In this document: positions 8,678 to 15,880 of the stretch, piece by piece
How positions within the stretch are numbered: position 1 is the stretch's first letter
How the letters are laid out: every line of letters starts with the position of its first letter
From: an uncultured Christensenella sp.
GTDB taxonomy: Bacteria; Bacillota; Clostridia; Christensenellales; Borkfalkiaceae
Length of the DNA stretch: 64,000 nucleotides
NCBI GenBank assembly: GCA_910578195.1
Contig: CAJTOY010000005.1
Coordinates: 62,001-126,000 of the forward strand
Direction of reading: 5' to 3'
Notes under the pieces: generated by a model
Database searches by the model: none
The model's input: the letters and a program-made list of their open reading frames with translations, nothing else
What the model was told of the DNA's origin: nothing
Program-made: the position numbers and the translations under genes

Positions 8678-8930
8678 CAGAATATATAAAGGCGTTGAAC
8701 GGGACAGACGTTTTAATAATCCTTTTCAGAGAGAGAAATTTAGCAAGCTGAAAGATTTCTTATAGGATTGAAACGGTATTCACCCGCGAGCCGGATATGC
8801 GAACACCACGGTCAGTAGTGTATTCCGCCTGCTCTGCGTTATGAGTAAATTAAGGCGGCTTAATGCCGTAAAATCAGGTGGTACAGCGAACAAATTCGCC
8901 CTGTGTTAAGGGGCGGATTTTATTTTTTAA
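8678..8930 (+). ncRNA. T-box leader, tRNA-Phe-sensing, of pheST
   Basis: This 330-base gap between fumarase and pheS is a T-box riboswitch leader. It shows an AGAGAGA segment (about 8731-8738) like the Stem I kink-turn and a candidate TTC (Phe) specifier at 8779-8781. The T-box antiterminator core is caggtggtacagcga at 8875-8889; its TGGT bulge pairs with the tRNA acceptor end. An intrinsic terminator follows. Uncharged tRNA-Phe would stabilise the antiterminator and switch on pheST. The specifier assignment is inferred from position and from the downstream genes. Confidence 0.88.
8893..8926 (+). terminator. T-box intrinsic terminator
   Basis: The arms aattcgccc (8893-8901) and gggcggatt (8911-8919) pair with one G-U wobble, followed by a T-rich tract. 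It competes with the antiterminator formed by the T-box core just upstream. Confidence 0.8.
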
Positions 8931-8954
8931 AATTTTTATTTCGGAGAGTTATTT

Positions 8955-9983
8955 ATGGACGTAAACGAAAAAATCAAAAAAATCGAGGAACAGATCGAGG
9001 CGTCGGTAAACGACATCAAATCGAGCAAAACCTTGCAGGAAATCAAAATGCGCTTCCTCGGAAAGACGGGCGAAATTTCTTCGCTTATGAAGAATATGCG
9101 CGACGTACCGCCCGACCAGCGCCCCGGGCTCGGCAAAATTTTAAACACCCTACGCCAGTGGACGGAGTCGAAGTTCGATTCGCTTGAAAAGGACATTAAG
9201 GCGTTCGAACTTAAAAAGAAATACGCCGAGGAAAAAATAGACGTTACTATCCCAGGACAAACCTCGCCCGACGGCGCGTATCACCCGAACACGCTTATTA
9301 AAAACGAGCTTGTCTCCCTCTTCGCGGGGCTCGGGTTCGAAATATACGAGGGACCCGAAATAGAAAACGACTATTACAACTTTACCGCGCTGAACACACC
9401 CGCAGACCACCCCGCGAGGGATATGCAGGACACCTTTTATCTTACCGAAGATTTGCTGCTTAGAACGCAGACCTCCGCGGGACAGATAAGGGTCATGGAA
9501 AACAAAAAGCCGCCCATTAAAATTCTTTCGCCCGGCAAGGTTTACCGCAGCGACGACGACGCGACTCACTCGCCCATGTTCTCGCAGATGGAAGGGCTTG
9601 TAATCGACAAGGGCATCACCCTTTGCGACCTCAAAGGCATGCTCGACGAGTTTGCGCGCCGAGTGTTCGGCGAAAGCGTAAAGACGAGGCTTCGCCCCTC
9701 CTACTTCCCGTTTACCGAGCCCTCGGTCGAGGTCGACGTAAGCTGTTTCGAGTGCGGCGGCAAGGGCTGCAAGCTGTGCAAGGGCACGGGCTGGATTGAA
9801 ATTTTAGGTGCGGGCATGGTCAACAGACGTGTGCTCGAAGGCTGCGGCATAGACCCCGACGAGTACACGGGTTTTGCGTTTGGTATGGGTATCGAGAGAA
9901 TTGCCATGCTTAAATACGGCATAAACAATATGAAGCTGCTGTTCGAAGGCGACACCAGATTTTTAAAACAATTCAAGGATTAA
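8955..9983 (+). CDS. pheS: Phenylalanyl-tRNA synthetase alpha subunit
   Basis: Catalytic class II subunit that charges tRNA-Phe as an (alpha-beta)2 complex. The protein is 342 residues. The N-terminal coiled coil (about 1-95) contacts tRNA. The catalytic core shows GPEIENDYYNFTALNTPADHPARD, RTQTSAGQIR, and motif 3 FGMGIERIAMLKYGI. A cysteine cluster, CFECGGKGCKLC, lies before the GTGWIEILGAGMV box; bacterial PheS proteins usually have a shorter, mostly Cys-free loop there. GGAGA lies upstream of the ATG with normal spacing. pheT follows after 17 bases. Confidence 0.98.
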   Translation: MDVNEKIKKIEEQIEASVNDIKSSKTLQEIKMRFLGKTGEISSLMKNMRDVPPDQRPGLGKILNTLRQWTESKFDSLEKDIKAFELKKKYAEEKIDVTIPGQTSPDGAYHPNTLIKNELVSLFAGLGFEIYEGPEIENDYYNFTALNTPADHPARDMQDTFYLTEDLLLRTQTSAGQIRVMENKKPPIKILSPGKVYRSDDDATHSPMFSQMEGLVIDKGITLCDLKGMLDEFARRVFGESVKTRLRPSYFPFTEPSVEVDVSCFECGGKGCKLCKGTGWIEILGAGMVNRRVLEGCGIDPDEYTGFAFGMGIERIAMLKYGINNMKLLFEGDTRFLKQFKD

Positions 9984-10000
9984 CGCGGAGGATTTAATAT

Positions 10001-12412
10001 ATGAAAGCACCTTTAAGCTGGATTAAAGATTACGTTGATATAGACGTTTCCGCCGAGGAATTGCAGACCAAACTTTTCGGCTGCGGTTTCGAGGTCGAGG
10101 AGCTTTACGAAATAGGCAAAGATATTTCTGGCGTCGTCGTCGGCGAGGTTACCGAGTGCGAGCCCGTCGAGGGCACGCACCTTTCCAAGTGCCTTGTGGA
10201 CTGCGGTCCGCACGGCGTGTTGCAGATTTGCTGCGGGGCGGACAACGTCGCAAAGGGCGTTAAAGTTCCGTGCGCGCTGATAGGCGCGACCGTGTACGCG
10301 ACGGCAAAGGACCATGTTACCGTCGAGGGAGTTATGACAATTAAAAAGGGTAAGCTCCGCGGTATAGAGTCGTTCGGTATGCTTTGCTCGGGCGTCGAGC
10401 TCGGCGTGAACGGCGACATGTACGAGGGCGGCGACTACAACGGGCTTCTGCTACTCCCCTCCGACTGTAAAAACGGCGAGGACGTCAAACCCGTGCTCGG
10501 GCTCGACGATTACATTTTCGATATAGCCGTGACGGCGAACCGCCCCGACTGCCAGAGTATTTACGGCATCGCGCGAGAGGTTGCCGCAGTGCTCGGAAAG
10601 AAAATCAAGGAACCCGACTATTCTTTCGAAACCGTCAAGGGCGGATATTCGGCTGTCAAAATCACCGACCTTGCGCCCGAGCTGTGCCCGAGATATATCG
10701 GTCACTGTATAAAGGACGTTAAAATAGCTCCCTCCCCCATGTGGCTGAGAAAGAGGCTTGCGCTGTGCGGGCTGCGCTCGATAAACAATATCGTGGATAT
10801 AACGAACTTCGTTCTGCTCGAACACGGACAGCCCATGCACGCGTTCGATATGCGAACGCTGAGCGGCAGAGAAATTGTAATCCGCAGGGCGGGCAACGGC
10901 GAAAAAATCACAACGCTAGACGGCAACGAATTCGAGCTCAACAAGGATAACCTCGTCATATGCGACAAGGAAAAGCCGTGCGCGCTTGCGGGAATTATGG
11001 GCGGGCTCGACAGCGAAATCAAGGACGACACGACCGAGGTTTTGTTCGAGGCGGCGAAATTTGCAAGGGACAACGTCAGAAAGACGGCGAGGGCGCTCGG
11101 GCAGCACTCCGACTCCTCCGCGCTGTTCGAAAAGGGCGTGAACGAGTACACCGTCGAAAAGGCTATGTATCGCGCGTTGCACCTCATTAACGAGCTTGCC
11201 TGCGGCAAGGTTACCGAGCTGCACATAGACGTCGTAACCCCCTATTCGAACACCAAGCAAAAGGAAATGAGCGTCGAGGTCGACAAGATAAACGCACTTC
11301 TGGGAATTACAATTCCCGCCGAAAGAATGGTTGAAATACTCGAAAATCTGAACTTCGGCGTAAAGCTCGACGAAAACAAACTCGAACTCACCGTTCCCCG
11401 TTTCCGCGAGGATATCGACGGCTTCCCCGATATCGCCGAGGAAGTCATAAGGTTCTACGGCTACGACAATATCGAGGGCACTTTCCTTCCCTCGGCTTCC
11501 ATAACCAACGGCGGCTACAACGACGCGCAGAAAGCCGAAAACAAGCTTAAAGCACTGCTTGCGGGAAAAGGGCTGTACGAAATTTCGACTTATTCCTTCT
11601 ATTCCAAAAAGGATTTGGATATGCTGCACTTGCCCGAGGACTGTAACGAGCGCAAGGCGATTAGAATTCTCAACCCCATTACAGAGGATTTGTCGATAAT
11701 GCGCACCACCCTCGCCCCCTCTATGCTGAACACCGTCGTCCGCAATTTAAGGCGCGGAAATATGGAGGGGAAACTGTTCGAGCTGGCAAAGGTTTATATT
11801 CCCAAGGAATTGCCTTTAAAAGACTTCCCCGAAGAGAAAGCAAGGCTTTGCATAGGCATGTGGGGCAAATGCTCGTTCTACGACGTCTCCGGAATTGTCA
11901 CAAGCATTGCGGACAGCCTTAACACAGAGATTGAGTGCGAGGTCGCCGAAAAGCCCTTCCTCCACCCCGGAAAAACCGCGAAGCTTATATGCGAGGGCGA
12001 GGAAATAGGATATGCGGGCGTGCTTGCGCCCACCGTCGAAAACGAGCTTGCGATTGACAGAAACGTAGTGCTTGCCGAAATCGACTACGAAAAGCTTATG
12101 GCGCACGCAAAGCCGTTCAGATATTCGCCCATACCCAAATTCGCGGAGGTCGAGCGTGATTTGGCGCTTGTATGCGACACCGATATAACGTGCGGCAAAC
12201 TGAAAAAAGAAATTTTCGCCTCTTGCAAGTACGTTACCAAGGTCGCGCTTTTCGACGTATATTTGGGCTCGCAAATCGGCGAGGGCAAAAAGAGTATGGC
12301 GTTCAACATAACGTTCACCCCCAAAGACGAGCCTATCGAGGACAGAATAGACGGCTTCGTCAAGAAAATTTTAAACAACCTCAACGCTCGGCTGGGCGTA
12401 ACTTTGAGATAG
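10001..12412 (+). CDS. pheT: Phenylalanyl-tRNA synthetase beta subunit
   Basis: Large non-catalytic subunit that carries editing and tRNA-binding domains. The protein is 803 residues. In order: the EMAP/tRNA-binding domain (about 40-150), the B3/B4 editing domain with SINNIVDITNFVLLEHGQPMHAFD, B5 (about 405-475), the class II-like core, and the C-terminal anticodon-binding FDX-ACB domain (about 710-803). GGAGG precedes the ATG. A bidirectional hairpin follows the stop codon. Confidence 0.98.
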   Translation: MKAPLSWIKDYVDIDVSAEELQTKLFGCGFEVEELYEIGKDISGVVVGEVTECEPVEGTHLSKCLVDCGPHGVLQICCGADNVAKGVKVPCALIGATVYATAKDHVTVEGVMTIKKGKLRGIESFGMLCSGVELGVNGDMYEGGDYNGLLLLPSDCKNGEDVKPVLGLDDYIFDIAVTANRPDCQSIYGIAREVAAVLGKKIKEPDYSFETVKGGYSAVKITDLAPELCPRYIGHCIKDVKIAPSPMWLRKRLALCGLRSINNIVDITNFVLLEHGQPMHAFDMRTLSGREIVIRRAGNGEKITTLDGNEFELNKDNLVICDKEKPCALAGIMGGLDSEIKDDTTEVLFEAAKFARDNVRKTARALGQHSDSSALFEKGVNEYTVEKAMYRALHLINELACGKVTELHIDVVTPYSNTKQKEMSVEVDKINALLGITIPAERMVEILENLNFGVKLDENKLELTVPRFREDIDGFPDIAEEVIRFYGYDNIEGTFLPSASITNGGYNDAQKAENKLKALLAGKGLYEISTYSFYSKKDLDMLHLPEDCNERKAIRILNPITEDLSIMRTTLAPSMLNTVVRNLRRGNMEGKLFELAKVYIPKELPLKDFPEEKARLCIGMWGKCSFYDVSGIVTSIADSLNTEIECEVAEKPFLHPGKTAKLICEGEEIGYAGVLAPTVENELAIDRNVVLAEIDYEKLMAHAKPFRYSPIPKFAEVERDLALVCDTDITCGKLKKEIFASCKYVTKVALFDVYLGSQIGEGKKSMAFNITFTPKDEPIEDRIDGFVKKILNNLNARLGVTLR

Positions 12413-12417
12413 TAAAA

Positions 12418-12441
12418 AGCCGAAGGCAATCGCCTTCGGCT
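12418..12441. terminator. Bidirectional terminator between pheT and the coiled-coil gene
   Basis: Perfect 10-bp arms agccgaaggc/gccttcggct with a 4-base loop. T's follow on the plus strand, and an A-run before it on the plus strand gives T's on the minus strand. It serves both convergent genes. Confidence 0.85.
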
Positions 12442-12885
12442 TTAATCGTCTTTGCGGCTTAATAGCTCGGTCTGGAATTCGTCGACGTAAATTTCCGTCT
12501 TTTTAAAGAGTATATCCGCGTTTTTTGCGGCTTCGCCGAAAACGTTTTCCACGTCCTCGAACGGGCTTTCGCACGTCAGCTTATACATTTCCTCCGAAAG
12601 GGATTTCAAACCCTGTAAAAATTCGGACGAAATTTTAAGCATATCGCGTGTCTTAATAGCGAGCTCGAAATTCAGCTTTACTGCATAAACGCGTTTCAAC
12701 TGCGCGGCTGTCATTCTCAGCCCCGACAGCGCTATGCTGTACTGGTCGGTAAGTCCTTTAAGCTTTGCTTCCTTCCCCTTCTCCGTGTAGGCTTGCTTCT
12801 GCGCTTCCAACTTGCGCACCTGAGCTTCCAGAAGCGCGACAGTCGATTTGATTAAATTATTTTTCTTCTTCTCTTTTCCCGACAT
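12442..12885 (-). CDS. Small helical coiled-coil protein, ESCRT-III/Snf7-like layout (function unknown)
   Basis: 147 residues, nearly all predicted helix, with no signal peptide or membrane segment. A Lys-rich N-terminus (KEKKKNN) is followed by a helix to about residue 46 that ends in KGKEAKLKG. A long second helix (about 47-107) follows and contains RMTAAQLKRVYAVKLNFELA. A short acidic helix is near 112-140. A basic helical hairpin followed by acidic shorter helices is the arrangement of ESCRT-III/Snf7 and PspA/Vipp1 proteins. This is a visual likeness only, and a generic coiled-coil such as a ZapA-like or tail-chaperone protein is also possible. It forms a single-gene unit, convergent with pheT and divergent from the ComEC gene. 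Confidence 0.6.
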   Translation of the reverse strand: MSGKEKKKNNLIKSTVALLEAQVRKLEAQKQAYTEKGKEAKLKGLTDQYSIALSGLRMTAAQLKRVYAVKLNFELAIKTRDMLKISSEFLQGLKSLSEEMYKLTCESPFEDVENVFGEAAKNADILFKKTEIYVDEFQTELLSRKDD

Positions 12886-12936
12886 ATTTTTTCCTCTTCG
12901 GATATTTTAACACTTTTAAATTATATTGTAAATTAA

Positions 12937-12965
12937 TTTACAATTATTTTAATTTATGATAAATT
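12937..12965 (+). promoter_or_regulatory. Candidate promoter of the ComEC gene, next to the start codon
   Basis: TTTACA (12937-12942), 17 bases, TAAATT (12960-12965). The preferred ATG at 12972 lies six bases after the -10 box with no ribosome binding site, which suggests a leaderless mRNA. Confidence 0.4.
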
Positions 12966-12971
12966 GTGCAT

Positions 12972-14426
12972 ATGAAAAGATTTGTAAACGTTCGCATACC
13001 CGTTATACTTGCTTTCGCGGTTGCCGCGGGCATAGGCTTACAATATCTTATCCGAAATATTCTTTGGATTATCGCGGTCATTCCCATTGCCGCGGTGATT
13101 TTTATTTTATCGGTGGTTTTTATTAAGCGCAAAACATTCTCCGCCACGGTGGTTTTGATTGCAGTCGCGATTTTATCTGGCGCAGTCAACTGCTGTCTGC
13201 GTATGGAGAGTTTCTCCGCCGAAGAGATACCGAGCGGGGAAATTTACAGCGTAAACGCCGTGGTGCACGAAAAGGGCGAAACCGACTACGGCGAATACAT
13301 AATACTTAAAAACGTCACCGCCGACGAAACCGAAATACACGGCAAAATCATAGCTTACCTCGGGCAAAATTACGGCGAGTTCTGCGACGCGGGCTATAAG
13401 GTGAATTTCATAGCCGTACTCGACAAACTTAGCTTGTCGTCGAATTACAACGCGCACGAGAACGTCAGATATTCTTGCACGGTCAACGGCGGGCTTACCT
13501 CCGAATACAAATTTTCGCTTTTCGCCGCAATCCGTTCGGCGGTGAGAAACACGCTGTATAACAACCTCGACGGGAACACCGCCGCCGTCGTTTTCGCAAT
13601 GCTCACGGGCAACACGCAGGGAATTGACGAAGATATGCTCGACGGGTTCCGCTACGGCGGGATAGCGCACGTTTTCGCGGTATCGGGATTGCATATCGGC
13701 ATCGTTTACGGAATTTTGTATTTCATTTTGAAAAAACTGAAAATCAATAAATACGTCGGCGCTGCGCTGTGTATCCTCCCCGTATTTTTCTATGCGGGCG
13801 TGTGCGGGTTCACGCTTTCGTCCGTGCGCGCCGCGATAATGTGCACGGTCGCGTCGTTTGCAAAGCTGTTCAACAAAAAGTACGACGGACTGAATTCGCT
13901 TGCAATTTCCGCGGGCATTATTATGACTGTATCACCTTTCAGTCTTTTCAACGTCGGCTTTCAGCTTTCAATCACCGCCGTGCTCGGCATTAATCTTTTG
14001 AAATTGCCGAAAAAGCTGCCCGCAGCAATTAAAATCCCTTTCGCCGCGCAAGCGGCCACTGCGCCCGTAATGCTGGCGGGCTTCGGGTATTTAAGCGCGG
14101 TCGGACTCATAGCAAATATAGTTTTAATACCCGTGATATCCGCGCTGTTTACCGTTCTTTTTATAGGAACGCTAATCGCGACGGCTTTGCCGTTTGCCGC
14201 TTTCTTGCTTCCGTATGCCGTGCTCCCGCTCGAAGGGTTGATTTCCTTTTTCGGCGCGTCGGGTCTGGAAAAGGCTTTGATTTATTTCGACGCGGGAATC
14301 TGGATACCATTCTATTACGCGGGTATTTTCGCTTTGTCGGACAAAATAAACCTCAAAGCAAGCACGCGCTTTATTGCGGTTTGTGTAGCTGTGGCGGCGG
14401 TGTGTATCTGCGTATTATTGACATAA
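12972..14426 (+). CDS. comEC: ComEC/Rec2-family DNA-uptake channel, without the metallo-beta-lactamase domain
   Basis: Polytopic membrane protein of 484 residues. Three N-terminal helices are followed by a DUF4131-type soluble region (about 75-170). The competence domain holds the hallmark GIAHVFAVSGLHIGI near residue 225 and LSSVRAAIMC. It ends after the membrane domain, so the extracellular metallo-beta-lactamase domain of full-length ComEC (about 750 residues) is absent. A lone ComEC-type MBL protein with an N-terminal anchor is encoded at 43529-44683 and may supply it. GTG at 12966 is an alternative start two codons upstream. Confidence 0.85.
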   Translation: MKRFVNVRIPVILAFAVAAGIGLQYLIRNILWIIAVIPIAAVIFILSVVFIKRKTFSATVVLIAVAILSGAVNCCLRMESFSAEEIPSGEIYSVNAVVHEKGETDYGEYIILKNVTADETEIHGKIIAYLGQNYGEFCDAGYKVNFIAVLDKLSLSSNYNAHENVRYSCTVNGGLTSEYKFSLFAAIRSAVRNTLYNNLDGNTAAVVFAMLTGNTQGIDEDMLDGFRYGGIAHVFAVSGLHIGIVYGILYFILKKLKINKYVGAALCILPVFFYAGVCGFTLSSVRAAIMCTVASFAKLFNKKYDGLNSLAISAGIIMTVSPFSLFNVGFQLSITAVLGINLLKLPKKLPAAIKIPFAAQAATAPVMLAGFGYLSAVGLIANIVLIPVISALFTVLFIGTLIATALPFAAFLLPYAVLPLEGLISFFGASGLEKALIYFDAGIWIPFYYAGIFALSDKINLKASTRFIAVCVAVAAVCICVLLT

Positions 14427-14454
14427 AAGCGGCGGGCTTATTTGCCCGCCGCTT
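14427..14454 (-). terminator. Hairpin at the end of the xylulokinase operon
   Basis: 11-bp perfect arms aagcggcgggc/gcccgccgctt with a 6-base loop. Read on the minus strand it is followed by TTTTATG. The arms include the last codons and the stop of the xylulokinase gene. It probably ends the leftward 18-kb operon and may also stop the convergent ComEC transcript. Confidence 0.65.
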
Positions 14455-15880
14455 CGTACCATTCCCTTAAAAGGGGATAAAGCTTTTTATATTTTTTGTA
14501 TTTCTCGGCGTACGCCTCCACAAGTCCTTGTTCGGGCGTCTGCACGAGAGTTTTAACGGCAAGCTTCGAGGCGCTTTCAAGACAGTCGAATTCGCCGCAC
14601 GCGGTCATTGCGAGCATTGCCGCGCCGTATGCGGGACCTTGCTCGGTTTCGACTCTGTAAAGAGGCAAATTCAGAACGTTAGCTAAAATTTTCAGCCAAA
14701 GCGCGCTTTTTGCGCCGCCGCCGCAAACCGTGCTTTTATTTACCTTTACGCCGATTTCGAGGCAGTCTTTCAGCGCGAACGCCACCCCTTCGAGCACCGC
14801 GAGCGACATCTCTTCTATTGTCGTATCCGCCGACAGCCCTATAAACGCGCCACGCGCGTTCACGTCGTTGTGCGGGCACCGTTCGCCCGTCAGATACGGC
14901 AAGAAAAAAACGTCGTTTTTGCCGAGCTTTTTAATCGCTTTTTCGGGGTCGGAGTAGTCTGAATTCAGAATATCCTCTATCCACCACTTGTTCGCGGAAG
15001 CCGCCGAAAGTATACAGCCCATCAAATGCCATTTGCCGTTGGCATGGCAAAAGCTGTGCAGCGCGTTATTTTTCGGAAGCACGAATTTGTCGCACGCGAC
15101 GAACACCGTGCCCGAAGTTCCCAGAGAAATATTACAGTCGTTTTCGAAAACCGTGCCCGTGCCCGCGGCGGCAGCCGCGTTGTCGCCCGCGCCGACGGCG
15201 ACCTTGACGTCCGTCCAACCGAATTTGTCCGCGAGCTCCTTTTTCAAGGTTCCCAAGAAGGCGTAGCTTTCGCAAAGCCTCGGCAGTTTGTTTTCGTTCA
15301 GTCCGCAAATTTCAAGCATTTCGCGCGACCAGCGTTTGTTTGCAACGTCCAGAAGAAGTGTTCCCGACGCGTCCGAATAATCGGTTACGAACTCGCCCGT
15401 AAGCATATACACGAGGTAGTCTTTAGGCAGCATTATTTTGTCGGTACGCGCGAAATTTTCGGGCTCGTTATCTTTCAGCCAAAGTATTTTCGGCGCGGTG
15501 AAGCCCGCGAACGCGATATTGCCCGTCCACTCGGGCAGTTTTTTAAGGCTGTTCAAATAGGCGGTTTCCTTGAAGGTTCTGCCGTCGTTCCAGAGTATGC
15601 AGGGGCGGATAACGTTACCGCCTTTATCCAGCGCGACAAGTCCGTGCATCTGCCCGCCGACCGCAATTCCTTTTACGTTTTTTACGTTCAGCCGCGACAA
15701 TGCTTTTATCGTCGCTTTGAACCAGTCGGCAGGGTTTTGTTCGCTGTAACCCTTTTCGGGATAGCTGACCTTATAACTTTCGCTTTGTTCGGCGCGGATT
15801 GCGCCGCTGGCGTCCGCGGCGATTACCTTGACCGACGAAGTGCCCAAATCTATGCCGATATAAATATTTTTATTTTGCAA
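14438..15880 (-). CDS. xylB: Xylulokinase (FGGY family)
   Basis: ATP-dependent kinase forming D-xylulose 5-phosphate. The protein is 480 residues. Visible are the phosphate-1 loop GIDLGTSSVKV (about 8-18), the xylulokinase box GGQMHGLVALD, the catalytic Asp region GAGDNAAAAAGTG, and the adenosine loop GGGAKSALW near 390. The start is TTG at 15880 with GAGGTG nine bases upstream. It overlaps the transketolase stop by 11 bases. It is the last gene of the GH32/Opp locus and the only sugar kinase there; no xylose or arabinose isomerase gene is present. Substrate specificity within the FGGY family (D-xylulose versus another ketose) is inferred from motifs. Confidence 0.88.
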   Translation of the reverse strand: MQNKNIYIGIDLGTSSVKVIAADASGAIRAEQSESYKVSYPEKGYSEQNPADWFKATIKALSRLNVKNVKGIAVGGQMHGLVALDKGGNVIRPCILWNDGRTFKETAYLNSLKKLPEWTGNIAFAGFTAPKILWLKDNEPENFARTDKIMLPKDYLVYMLTGEFVTDYSDASGTLLLDVANKRWSREMLEICGLNENKLPRLCESYAFLGTLKKELADKFGWTDVKVAVGAGDNAAAAAGTGTVFENDCNISLGTSGTVFVACDKFVLPKNNALHSFCHANGKWHLMGCILSAASANKWWIEDILNSDYSDPEKAIKKLGKNDVFFLPYLTGERCPHNDVNARGAFIGLSADTTIEEMSLAVLEGVAFALKDCLEIGVKVNKSTVCGGGAKSALWLKILANVLNLPLYRVETEQGPAYGAAMLAMTACGEFDCLESASKLAVKTLVQTPEQGLVEAYAEKYKKYKKLYPLLREWYEAAGK

